A program made the position numbers and the translations under genes. Shown one piece after another: positions 18,411 to 30,465 of a stretch of 43,597 nucleotides of DNA. Each line of letters opens with the position of its first letter. Position 1 is the stretch's first letter. This DNA comes from Conidiobolus incongruus B7586 (lineage: Eukaryota; Entomophthoromycota; Entomophthoromycetes; Entomophthorales; Conidiobolaceae): contig JNEM01013603.1 of NCBI GenBank assembly GCA_000697335.1, positions 1 through 43,597 on the forward strand, in the 5' to 3' direction. The notes below the pieces were generated by a model. It searched no databases. It was not told the origin of the DNA and was given only the letters and a program-made list of their open reading frames with translations.

Positions 18411-21010
18411 ATGGTTTATAACCAATATAAATTGTAATCATATCCCAATCTATTATTTGAATTTTTAACTAATTCTATTGTTAGTTATAACCACGCCGAT
18501 GTCTATGTGCTAGAACCAGTCATCACAAATAGTAATTTAGAAAAACCTCCTGTAAATGAAATCTTAGTTTTCCATCGTGATGCTGGATCTGTGGAAATAA
18601 GCGGTAACACTTTTATCACTTATTATTTTTATTTTTTGAAATAATAATTTAAATTTTAGATCATTTACCATCTATGAATAATCTAAACTCTAACGATATT
18701 AGTTTGGTATATGGTTTGATGGGTATTATTAGACTACTTTCCGGTATTTGTCAATTTTTTACTTTTTATTTTGATTATTTATTTAAATAATTTAGGTGAT
18801 TACCTTATTTTAATTACTGGACGTGAGTTGGTTGGTAACTTGGGAGGGTCTGATATTTATCAAATTACTTCAACTCAACTCTTTCCATTTGCTAGAAATA
18901 AATTGTATTTGACTATTAAGTAAGTTTGACAATTTAAAAATATGTTAAATTAATATGACTTATCAAATTTATTAGTCAAGCAAGTGATGAAGAACGTTAT
19001 TTGAGTTATTTACAAGACGTCACAAATGTTAAAAATTATTATTTTTCATATGATTATCATTTGACTCTTAATTTACAAAAACAGCATGATAATCAAGTTG
19101 AATTAGGCAAAGATTTGATTCAAAAGGTATAGCTTTTCATATAGCTGATATAAGGGTATGTCCTAACTTCTTCTTATCTATAGGCTAATACCGAATTCCA
19201 ATGGAATACTCACATTATAAAACCATTTTTAGAAGTCACTGAAGCAGATTCAACTCAAAACGTGAGCTTATATTTAATATCATTTTAAAATGATTTCTCA
19301 TATATCTTGATGATAGTTTTCTAACTTTTTATTACCCATTATTCACGGATGTAATATATTAAATTAAAATTATAATATCACAAAATTAACTGGCTTTTAT
19401 TTAGTTGTTGCTATTAAGCAAATAAGGTGCAAAAATAGAAATTTAACATATGCTTTGATCACTAGAAGAAGTTGGCACAGAACTGGTAGGAAGAAAATCA
19501 TATTTATATCTATGTACCTAATTTTATTGTTCAGGTGCCAGATACTTCTCTCGTGGTATTGATACTAATGGTAATGTTTCCAACTTTGCTGAAACTGAGC
19601 AAATTATTTTGGGCCAGAATCTCAACGATCGTCCTATTAAATTATCATATACTCAAATCAGAGGTTCAATACCATTCAAATGGGGCCAAGTTACTAATTT
19701 AAAGTATACTCCCAAGTTGAAAATTGTTAGAGGCGACGAAGTTATTTATAATAGTATGAAAACACATTTCAATCGATTAATTGAAAAATATGGTGACGTT
19801 TACATTGTTAACTTGATTAACAAGAAAGGTTACGAATTACCAATGGGAGAGGAATTTGCTATCCAATTAGATAGAATGAGTAATCCTCAAGTTCATTATT
19901 ATCATTTTGATTTCCATAAAGAATGTAGCAAAATGAGATGGCACAGAATTGATTTACTCGTTCAACACTTGGATGAGAATTTGAAACAATATGGATACTA
20001 TTTTGAAGAAGAGTACAAAGATTCACAAACTACTCAAAAACAAACTGGTGTCATAAGAACAAATTGTATGGACTGCTTAGACCGTACTAATGTTGTTCAA
20101 TCTGCTTTGGCCAAACATATTTTATTGAGACAATTAAAGGATATTGGATATTTACAAGAACATGAAGGAATTGAACATTTGAACAACTTTGAAGAAGACT
20201 TTAGAAACAGTAATATAATTTTTTTATCGTCATTGTAATAAGTATATTAATTATTTTTATTAGTTTGGGCCGATAATGCTGATGCCATCAGTTTACACTA
20301 CTCAGGAACTGGAGCCCTCAAAACTGATTTCACAAGGTAATATAATTGTAACTAATAAAAAGCTGATTTTCCTGATTTTCTGTAGGACTGGTAAAAGAAC
20401 AAAACAAGGTGCTATCCAAGATGGTATCAATTCCATTGTCAGATATTTCAAAAATAATTTCTTCGATGGAGCTAGACAAGTAATACAATCCATTTTATCG
20501 CTTAATTACTTTATTTATACTTGTAATTTAGGATTCTTTGGATTTATTCTTGGGTAAATATGAAGTTTCACAAGATGCACCTACTCCTTTCAGATATTCG
20601 TTTACATGGAGATTTCACTTGGTAAATTGAAATCATACCTGTTACATCTTAATTTTTATTTATCAATCGCTTAGGTTGCTGGTCTATCTTTTTCAAGTGT
20701 TGTTTTAGCATTAGCCCAACAATTCTTCCAAGGTACTAATTTATTTTAATTTTAAAACTTGATCTAACATAGAATAGTCGTCGATCCCAAATTTAACTGG
20801 ATAGTGAATTTGGTTGTATTTGGCGTAATTGGCTTCTGTGTTAATTTTGCAGTATCTAACGGAAAAGATTTTGTCGATCGTCCCCGTTTAATTCCTTACG
20901 AATTCGATCATATTAAATCACCTACTGTCCAAGTTAGTGAAAAATCATCTTTACCTTCAGCTTCTAGTTCCCCTATCATTCAGGAAAAGGACATCGAAAA
21001 GAATGATTAA
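18411..21010 (+). CDS. SAC1: SAC1 phosphoinositide (PI4P) phosphatase, 14 exons
   Basis: An ER/Golgi membrane phosphatase that removes phosphate from PI4P and related phosphoinositides. Exons: 18411-18433, 18485-18603, 18660-18743, 18796-18919, 18976-19126, 19184-19261, 19317-19350, 19405-19485, 19535-20209, 20264-20336, 20386-20479, 20532-20621, 20675-20732, 20778-21010. The joined frame is 638 aa (yeast 623, human 587). Conserved blocks: YYFSYDYHLTLNLQ, ALITRRSWHRTGARYFSRGID, FAETEQI, TQIRGSIPF.W, HFDFHKEC.KMRWHR, the catalytic RTNCMDCLDRTNVVQS (Cys409, Arg415), WADNADAIS..YSGTGALKTDFTRTGKRT and DLFLGKYEVS. Two C-terminal membrane segments (about residues 540-560 and 568-590) are followed by the conserved NGKDFVDRPRL. 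Introns are 45-57 nt. The first exon is only 23 nt. The last intron has two acceptors 5 nt apart, and the second must be used. It appears intact. Confidence 0.95.
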
Positions 21011-24000
21011 TTTTTATCTAAAGCATTAATAATAGTTTTAGAATTTACTATCAACAATATCTTTAATAAATGTATTTCATTATAATTTATAACATTAATT
21101 TATTTAATTGTGAATATTGAATACCACTTAATTTTGATTTTTATAAATTCGATAACAAATAGTGTTAATTTATTGATGAAAAAACTGCATATTTACAGTT
21201 GTAAAGTCTCGGTTAATCATCAATTTTTTTATTGAAGCTTCTTTCAATCAAATATACATTTTGAGCAAATAATTGTCTTTCAAGAGTTTCGTAACTTGAA
21301 AAATAGTAATATAGAATATAACTCTATTATATATACAATCTTGATGTTATTTCATATTCCTAGAAAATATCTCAAATTATCATAAAGCCAAACTAATTTT
21401 TATACAATCTATTAATTGTAATGGTATCATCAAAAATTCCAACTTTCACTCAATTAACCAATTTTGCATTAAATTTCTGAATAGATAATAATAATTATAC
21501 TCTGACATAATAAAATTTTAAAAAAATATCCAAGAACTTTTGATAATAATTTTTAATATCAATTTAATTATAATATTTGAATCAAAATCTATTTTAAATA
21601 TCTCAAATTTGAAATTATGACCAATATCAATATGTCTGAATATGTAAAATTACTTAATAAAATAATTTTACTAAATTTTGAAATTCTTGAATTTCAAATA
21701 GTATATTACCATATATGGTAATTAATTGATAAATTTCCAATTTTGAATTATCAATGATTGAAGATTTGACTTTCTCCAGATATTTCAAATATTCTCCAAT
21801 ATTTTATGAGGTATATTTGAAAATTTCACCTAACCTTTTTCCATGCAAATTGAAATATAATTTAATAGGTTTTAGGATTTTAATATTCTCATCGAATTAT
21901 TTAATATATAGGATTGAAAAAACTTAATTTTATTATATAATTATACTGTAATTTATAAATTTATGGACATATATATTGAACTAATTAACTTTGTTTTGTT
22001 TAATTGAGTTTTTTTCAGTAATGCTTTGAAATATTATCTGAAATTAACTATAATATAATTTTTGGAAATTTTTTAATAAAAAATCTAGTTGGAATTATTA
22101 TGTTCAAAATTCATAGAAATAAAAATTACTAACTTCAAATCTAATGTCAAATATATTATAATAAAACTGAATAATAAAATTAGATTATTTTTGAAAGTTG
22201 AGGTTGAATAACTGTTATTATTTAATTCTAGTTAAAGAAAAAATATATATATAATGATGCTAATGTTGGCTAAGCAAAAATATTAAAATTCAAGTTGTTT
22301 TAAATCATTAAACCAACTATATAATTTCAAGTTATACTTTCATTATAACAATTATATAGCAAAAGTTAAAGTTTTATGATGTGCAAATTGAAATATTCAA
22401 ATGATGGATACAAATTTGCATTTTAACTGATATCCACTTTAAACAGTGATATTTGATCTAATTTTTATTTATTATGGAAATTTAGTCAATTATCTAAAAT
22501 TTATCAAGATAATATGATTAATATTACCTAATAATTGATGCTTGGGTTATTAAATGATATATTAAATTGTATAATTGTGTGAATAATTCTTTATCAATTG
22601 ATGTATCTTTCAATACAGCATCAAGATAATCACAATTAATGATCAATGTTTGATTTTATTAAATAGAATAATTTCGATATATATATATATTGAAATTTTG
22701 GAAATACAATATCTAAAATTATCTCAAATCATTTTAGGGTAATATGTGTAAGATTTCTATTTAAAACAGCTCCAATATTTGGATCAAAACTGGGATTTCA
22801 CTGAATAAATTAAATTTTTAATTTTAAATTTGGATAGAAATCGGACACAATATGCTAAAAAGTATATAATAGAATTATATATATTTGGTCCGAATTGTAT
22901 ATAAAATTAAATAAAAACTTGATATAATTAAATTGTTCTATCTAAATATTCAAATTTTTAAAGGGTAAATTTTTGCCATTTTTTAAATTACAGATTTTTC
23001 CATTGGGATCACAAGTACATTGTTATTTTTAATAAATATAACTTTTTCAAGTGTTATATATATTATGAAAAAAAATTCCGACATATTATCATCACAAAAC
23101 CTAAATATATCAATTTTGAAAAAATTATCAAGCGTTAGTGACCAATCCAATTACCTGTTAAAAACGAGTGTACTTAAAGCTTCGTGGATTCGCTTTCAAC
23201 CTGAAAATTTCCTTTTAATTTATCGATTTATTGGATAAATTAAATATGAAATTAGATCAATTTCCATACTTGGTAATGAATTTGAAAAATTCAACTACTT
23301 TAGTAATTTCCAAATAATTAAAGGTTCCATTACTTCAATAGGAACTTCAAAGCTATTTGAAATTCAATAATTTCGAAATGTCAATAAATTTTAGATTATC
23401 CCATTGGATAGTAAACTATTAAACGGTTAATTGTTCATATTAACTGTGCTTTAATATCGGAAATATTGTCGCAAATTCCAGCCTTAAATGGTAATCTTAC
23501 TATAGAAGACCTTTAATGAGTTTTTTCATCTAATTTTGAATTATTCAACAGGTCAAAAAATGGATAAAAATGTTAATTTTACCAATTTGTTGGTCACATT
23601 AATTATTTTTTAGACCCATTTTTATTATATTAAAATTTATCGACTAAGTTCCAAAGAACTTTTAAAAAAAAGGTAATTTTTTTACACAATATTCATAGAT
23701 TTTGCATTAATTAGCTCAAAAATTAATTAAAAGAGCAATTATTATCTCAAATAAGTATTGATTTATATTACCAATATTATGTTTTTTCTATATAACATTC
23801 TATTTTTGCATGGATTCAATTATATTAAAATAAGGTAATTTTGCGAATTAAACAATGCAAAAACTTACTAATTATGAATCAAAATAAATAAGTCGACTTA
23901 ATATATATTAATGATTATGAACTGTCAATTGATTATAATTTTTATGAATAGAAATTTTATAACTATATGTTTTTGTTTAAACTCAAAAGTAATAGATACT

Positions 24001-25547
24001 GATATGATATATTGGATGTTAAGGTGAATACATGCGTAGCTATCTCAAACAGTATTGGAATAAATTAATTACACAATAATTAAATAATTAGAAATGTAAC
24101 CTACATCAATTGGAAAAATATATATTTAATTAATGAACTATAAATTTATAGAGATTTAAACTCAATCCACTAAATGCTGATATAACACTTGATTATCGGA
24201 TACTTGATAAAAATGTACAAGGGATAATATCATTATATAGCGTGACATTTAATATAAATAAAGAATTATTATGGAATTCTATATCTATGACTAACTTGTT
24301 GAAATTAATATTCATTAACTGACAAATATTAATATATTTTATCATTGATTATAATAATTTATATTGAACTAATTAGGAAATTTGAATTCTTTTTTAAAAT
24401 TTTCGGAATTTCTATATTTTTAAATTGATTGATCAGTTGAATATAAAGGATATATCAATAATTCTATATCATTGATTGATGATTTAAAAACATATATGAT
24501 AAATTAATAACACTAAATAATCATTTGTGGTGTCTATATTTTTAATAATATTCACAAATTTTTCCTGAATATAATTTATATTCAAATATGATTTTAATAG
24601 ATGTTGTCATAAATTTTAATAACTCAGGATTATAGAAAACTCAAATTTGTGAAATTGAATAGGATATATCCTTTGAAAGTGTATATATCAATTTAAAAGG
24701 TGAATTTCTTAGTTCTAAGATTAATTAAAAAAGACTTATTTTAATATATCAAACTATTTCCTTTAATTGATCACATATTACAACTGACATTAATTTTTTT
24801 GTTATATCTAATTTTTTACCTTGCTTATGAGTGGCTAATCAAATATTCATTCTGAATTATTAATTAATTCAAATATACCTTGGACCGATATTTACATAGA
24901 AAGGCATGTTCATAGTCTTGAATTCTATAATACAATATTATAAAAATTGATAAGTTTCAGAAGTCAAATCAAGTGTCGCGGACAAGATAAGAGGTTTTTC
25001 GATCTCCGAGAAAGTGTTCTTCATTACTAATGAATTTATCTAATAGAATTAATACTAAAATAAGAAACTGTCAATAGTTTACTCGGCATAATTAAAATTT
25101 ATACTTAGATCAATATTTTTCATTAACTTGTTTTTAACCTAATTCTATGAAGTTTTTAATGAAAATATAAATTTTATATTAAAAATTCAATATCTGAATA
25201 TTATGGATTCTTAAAAACTGAGACGAGTGGAATAATAGTTGGTAGTAATGAAGTTAAATGCTTTTAATCCAATAATAATAATAATTTCTTATATGGTTCA
25301 TACTCTAATCCAATCAAATGATCACTCTTTCATATATTATAATTTTCTTCTCATATCTAAATTTGAATATTAATTTTAATCCAGTTTTGTAATTAAACTT
25401 CTGACTGGTTTAAGGATTTATTCGCATCATATATTTTTGGAATATAAATAAGACTTTAGTCATTTAATTAATCTGGACTTTTTGTATTTCATCATTTTTT
25501 AAAAGGAATAATTATATTACTAAGTAATTTTTATAACACAATCTACT
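21011..25547. other. Long AT-rich spacer with at most gene relics
   Basis: No convincing gene in 4.5 kb. Exon-like pieces are a candidate minus-strand 3' end at 21213-21359, a 49-codon minus-strand stretch at 21654-21803 (EYLKYLEKVKSSIIDNSK...), and a GC-richer patch at 24960-25045 that follows TTTCAG and reads SEVKSSVADKIRGFSISEKV. At this base composition open stretches of 50 codons are expected by chance, so I do not call genes. A 72-codon stretch at 23020-23238 begins TTG, not ATG, and resembles nothing I know. Confidence 0.45.
21213..21359 (-). other. Possible last two exons of an unrecognised minus-strand gene
   Basis: Reading leftward, TTTTCTAG is followed by 23 nt (EYEITSR plus two bases), a 42-nt GTATAT...TTCAAG intron, then TYETLERQLFAQ and NVYLIERSFNKKIDD to a stop at 21213. 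Phases fit. It would face SAC1 tail to tail, 200 nt away. I could not extend it upstream because the next frame closes, so it may be a relic. Confidence 0.3.
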
Positions 25548-25555
25548 TATAAATA
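25548..25555 (+). promoter_or_regulatory. TATA box (TATAAATA) of Zn2Cys6 gene 2
   Basis: The same octamer and nearly the same distance to the ATG (63 nt) as in the paralogue at 9602. Confidence 0.55.
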
Positions 25556-25610
25556 TAAAGTTATTACCAACTCCTCAGCTAGTGCTTTGATCAATTATCA
25601 ATATAGATAT

Positions 25611-27494
25611 ATGTTTGATATTCATTCTTTAATTATAACGGATTCACCTAAAATAGCTCGAAATGAAAAGAGTCATGATTTATCTAAACAAAATAAGAGC
25701 CATATAAGTTGCATTCCCTGCAGGCAAAAAAGACAGAAATGCGATAGAACTTTACCTCAGTGCAATCGTTGCCAAAGATCAATATACAATTGTGAATATC
25801 GCACTAGGAAGCCGCTTAAATTTAAGCATCTATCGATCGGACCAGAGTCAAAAACTATTACTTATCAGGCTTCGAAAAATAAGAAAAATCTATGGATAGT
25901 AGAGAATTTGGATCTTATCAAACCTACACAGAATATGTCACTGGATGACACAACCACTAAAATCAAATCAAAGACGAAAAAGCAGCAGGAACGCTTTAGT
26001 GAATATGAGCCATCTAAACCTAATGATGTACTCACCATTCACAAGGGTAAATTGGCTATTGTGACTAAATCTCATGCACCCATATTACTTTCAACCATTC
26101 TGTCCTACTTTAAATTATCCGGTAAATTCGTATTCACTACACGGGAGGATTTAATTCGATATCTTTTGTTTTTCCCACTTGTGGATTATTCCCAATTTTA
26201 TTACGACGTTATAACCCAGTTGTCATCAAATCCCGCGGTTACCAAACTCTTCCATCCTGGCCCAATTCAAGGTCTGCCGTCACCGTGTAAATCACCAACA
26301 GTAAAATCCATTAACAAGACATTTAATTCCAAGCTAGATATTGTTCCAGATCCGGCATTTTGGGATGAATTAACTAAAGAGTATTTCCATCATTTTCATG
26401 CTACAACACCGCTTTTCAGTTTGCGCACCTTTGATAATACCAAACTTCCAAGTTATCTCCTTTTCACAATCCAGTGGGCAGGATTCACACTATCTTCAGT
26501 GCACTATGATTCAGTAATCGCACTCAGCATCAACGAGTATATGGAGAGTCAGTTAATTAAGTACCGAAATCATTGCAAACTTTCAGTTCTACAAATGATG
26601 ATCATTTATTATTCTATCAAATTTAGTCAAAGTTGCAGTGTTAAAAATCGGGCATATTTGGGGCATATCACCCGTTTAAGCTGGACTTTGGGTTTACACT
26701 TCAATAAGCCTAAATTAAGAAATGAAGATTTGGAATATGAATGTAAGATGGCTTATCTTTTTGTAGTGAATTTAAATATGATGCATAGTGGAAGGGTATA
26801 TCGTATGAATTTTGTGACGGCTGAGCCTATTCCAATACCCTTTTGTAATCCCAAATTCCAAAGGAGTCCAGATTCACTTGATGATGATATAAGAGATATT
26901 GTGAAAGCTTGGAGCGTTAGCATTGCCACGTCATTTACCTATGATATCTGCTCTAAGGGCTGGGATCTCAAAATTGTATTTCCTAATATCAAGGACAATT
27001 CCATTGATATCAAACGGGAGCAAGATTTGATCCAATCCCAGTTAGCCAGAGTGAAGACGCAATATGAATATTTGATCCGATGCTATCCAGATCATAAAGA
27101 TATTCCTCAGCCCTTTATTCTCTTGTGCACTTTTTATTCTCAATCCATTATGCTCTACAATCACTGTAATCCTTTGACAGGACTTTCGCAGTTAAGCCAT
27201 GAACAAATGGAGTTTTCGGTAAACAACTGTGATAAAATGCTGAATATAGTAGACGAAATGTTCATCAAGGGATCCAATGGCTGGAGTCGATGCTATAAAA
27301 TTATTGGAATGTTCTGCCTAAAGTTACTGCCTTACCTTGATGAAAAGCTCAGACCAGCAGGCTTTCAAATGATGAATGATATTTTGAATAATCTTAAAGA
27401 TGCATCAAATCTAACAAATCCTTTAGCTCCTTTACCTTTCGAAATCAGATTGCTGGATGAGGGTTTTAACTGGATTAAACAAAATTGTTTATAA
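25611..27494 (+). CDS. Zn2Cys6 transcription factor 2 with fungal-specific middle region
   Basis: A single-exon, 627-aa regulator from the first ATG in frame. An upstream TTG in the same frame is not a plausible start. The zinc cluster lies at residues 34-61 (Cys 34, 37, 44, 51, 54, 61; CIPCRQKRQKCDRTLPQC). A Lys-rich linker follows (residues about 65-130). The fungal-specific regulatory domain spans roughly residues 235-500, with YFHHFHATTPLFSLRTFD and LTRLSWTLGLHFN. Against gene 1 these blocks share FSLRxFD, LTRLxxTLGLH and the order of the domains, so the two are paralogues. Gene 2 lacks the intron and is about 110 residues longer, mostly in the linker. It should bind CGG-type sites as a dimer, but no clear coiled coil is visible after the cluster. 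Targets unknown. Confidence 0.9.
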   Translation: MFDIHSLIITDSPKIARNEKSHDLSKQNKSHISCIPCRQKRQKCDRTLPQCNRCQRSIYNCEYRTRKPLKFKHLSIGPESKTITYQASKNKKNLWIVENLDLIKPTQNMSLDDTTTKIKSKTKKQQERFSEYEPSKPNDVLTIHKGKLAIVTKSHAPILLSTILSYFKLSGKFVFTTREDLIRYLLFFPLVDYSQFYYDVITQLSSNPAVTKLFHPGPIQGLPSPCKSPTVKSINKTFNSKLDIVPDPAFWDELTKEYFHHFHATTPLFSLRTFDNTKLPSYLLFTIQWAGFTLSSVHYDSVIALSINEYMESQLIKYRNHCKLSVLQMMIIYYSIKFSQSCSVKNRAYLGHITRLSWTLGLHFNKPKLRNEDLEYECKMAYLFVVNLNMMHSGRVYRMNFVTAEPIPIPFCNPKFQRSPDSLDDDIRDIVKAWSVSIATSFTYDICSKGWDLKIVFPNIKDNSIDIKREQDLIQSQLARVKTQYEYLIRCYPDHKDIPQPFILLCTFYSQSIMLYNHCNPLTGLSQLSHEQMEFSVNNCDKMLNIVDEMFIKGSNGWSRCYKIIGMFCLKLLPYLDEKLRPAGFQMMNDILNNLKDASNLTNPLAPLPFEIRLLDEGFNWIKQNCL

Positions 27495-30465
27495 TTATTT
27501 GCTAATAAATATATTTTAATTCACTTTAAAATTAATATTATTAAAATTCTCAAACGCGTTAACTGATAATTGGTATATTACTATTAGCTAATTACAATTA
27601 ATGAAGGTAATATTTTTGAATAAATTTAAATGAATTACAAAATATAACTATTGAATTATAATTTCTTTTCTCTAAGTTTCTTATAATCCTAATTTTTACA
27701 ATCCCATTAACTATATTTTTAAATTTATTTTTATCATGTGCATAATTTAGTCCGATAGTACTTGATTTTTAATTGTTATTATTTTTCAATATATTCAATT
27801 TTATATTCTAATAAATGGATGAATCATATGGTATATCCATTATATTTCCTAAATAAATTTGATTAAAATGTTTAGGTGGCAAAATAAAACCTTTATGGAA
27901 TATTATTATTTTCATAATCTGATGTATTTACATACATTATCTAAAAATAAAACAAAATGATATCAAAATAAAGGAGAATACCTTCTTATCACAAAACGAT
28001 GATGTTTCGATATTATAAGAGTACATTTAAATATATTTGACTAATAAATTAATATCTTTTCAATCATTCAAAGAATTGACATAGTAATTCTGAGCTATTC
28101 CAAGTTAAATCCGGTTATATATTATCATATTTATAAAAAAAACATACCAATACCTCTTTATTAAATATCGCAAAATTAAAATTTTACTAATAAAACTGAT
28201 ATAATTTGTTGAATTGCTTATTAAAAATATCAACAAAAATTACTATCAAATTTACTTCAAATGTAAATAATTTGGTCGATTATAAATTTACATCAAGTTA
28301 ACATGTAAAACTAATTGCATCCAAGTGACTTTTTGTTATACTAAATTATTATGAAAATCTAAAAATTCATATTTAACTTTATAAATACTACAACCTTTCT
28401 TACATGATTTATTTTTAACAATTCCTAAATGTTTTTATAAAAAATTTAGTTGACTAATATATTTTATATATAATACTGATCAATCTCATAAATGGAGAAT
28501 GATACAGATTATTATTGCTATTGTTTATTTACATTCTACAATATATATTATTTTAATTTTCAATACCTTAGGATAATATTACTATTCTATTTTGGCTTTG
28601 CAATTAGATTTATAGTAAATTAAATTATAGAATACTATAATACATTTATTTCAATTATATATTCATTCAAATATAATGTTATAATCATGATTTTATCAAA
28701 ATATATAGATCTTCAGAGGTTGTTATAATTATAAATAATCTTTATTTTGATGTATTAAATACCACAACTTCTCTATCAATAAATATTACTTCCTTTAAAC
28801 CTTGTTTGGAAAGTATGTATAAACACCTTATAAAGATACACAAATCAAATTAATATATAAATATCGAAAACTAGAAAATAATAAATAACGGAATTTATAT
28901 TTTTTGTTTGATATTTTAAGTCATCTATCAATTTTTAAAATTAGAACTGTAGTAAAATCATACTACTTGTAAATGGATTTATAAGAACTTATGATGGATA
29001 TATAAATATAATTAATCTCCCAGTCAAATATTATCAATTTCAAAAAAGGGTATTGAAATCAAATTCTATTCAAATATCCCCAATTTAACTCTGAAATGGT
29101 CACATTATATATTTGAGTCAATAATATATATTTATTGGCTTATTCAAAATTTGAACTATCAAGATTATTCTGTAATATGATCAAATTATATTTAAAAAAA
29201 TGAACTTTATCACAATACAATTTCATAATATTTCATTTTTATATCAATAGTTAAAAACTTTTAAAATCTATATACTTTTATATTAATTAACATTATAATA
29301 TTTCATTAAATATATTATTAATAGTTTATTAAAAATTATATTATTCCATATTATTCGATTTTGAATAGATTCTATTTATCGTTATTAGTAAGGTTGATCA
29401 TATTTTATCAATAATAGTTTCAATTATTGTATACATTTAAAAGTCAATAATTAACCACATTATGTTTGATTATGTTTATGTATATACAAAATACAAAATA
29501 TAAAATTAACTAAATCATTATTAATTGATGTTATTATCTTTTGAAAGTAGAAAATAATATATAAAGTAAAATTAATGGAATAAATCGGTATTGTTCTTGC
29601 TATTTATAATTATTATTAAAAACTAATATGAATGATTGTTAAAATAGTGATTTTTGGGATTTTCAAAATAGAATAAATTCTATTTCCATATCAAACAAAT
29701 GTAATATAAATATAAAGTGGATCATTATATATAATAACTGTTATCCTGATTACTTAATTTAAAATAGTAACATTAATCTAAGTTTTTATCGAGCTTTTCC
29801 AAAAGTAAATTGTATTTGTAAAAATTTGACTCCTTTTTGCACAATATTTCTTAATCATTCGAATTTTGCTTCCTAATTAGTCAGAATTTTATTACCGATT
29901 TTAATTTTAATATGATTATAATCTTTATTAAATTAATATATAAATTATAAATATATAACTAACAGCTTGATATAAAATATAAAAAATATCTTTAACTAAT
30001 CTTTAAACATCATTTATTTCCATAGTTTTTTTCCTATTTGTAATTAATTTTTTACATTTTCAAATGTTATAACTCTGAAATAAATTTTTTACATGTCAGA
30101 ACTTTATCGAATTTCCATATACCACAGTGATCTAATTCAACTTCAATTATTATTTAATTCACTTCCCAGAAAACTTCGTTCGAGAGTCGGGGTCCCGAAT
30201 CATAAATAAAATATGGTATTTTCTCATTCCTGAAATTTATTGCTCATCCTCGCTATAAGGCTTGGAGCTTCAAATTTCATCAAAAACAATGATTTTATTT
30301 TTTTGCAGCTTATATTTTACCATAAAATAAAAACGGCAATTTAAAAATAGTTTTTAAACTCTCAAAGATTTTTGATTTTATTACTTAAAAAATATGGTTA
30401 AAGTTATGAATGATTTACAAATAAGATTAATTTTAACTAATTCTATTCCAAATAGATTACTTGAT
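27495..30465. other. Long AT-rich spacer, no gene seen
   Basis: About 3 kb without coding signal. A short GC-richer patch at 30168-30215 lies in a 38-codon open frame (30093-30209, ending LPRKLRSRVGVPNHK). It is open in more than one frame and not recognised. It may belong to the 3' region of the LIM gene. Confidence 0.5.

Noticed and set aside
23020-23238. 72-codon open stretch as a gene
   Set aside because: It starts with TTG. The first ATG leaves 57 codons with no recognisable domain, and the length is expected by chance at this base composition.
30168-30215. tRNA-like B-box (GTTCGAG) in a GC-richer patch
   Set aside because: No T-stem pairing and no A-box or acceptor stem at the right distance.
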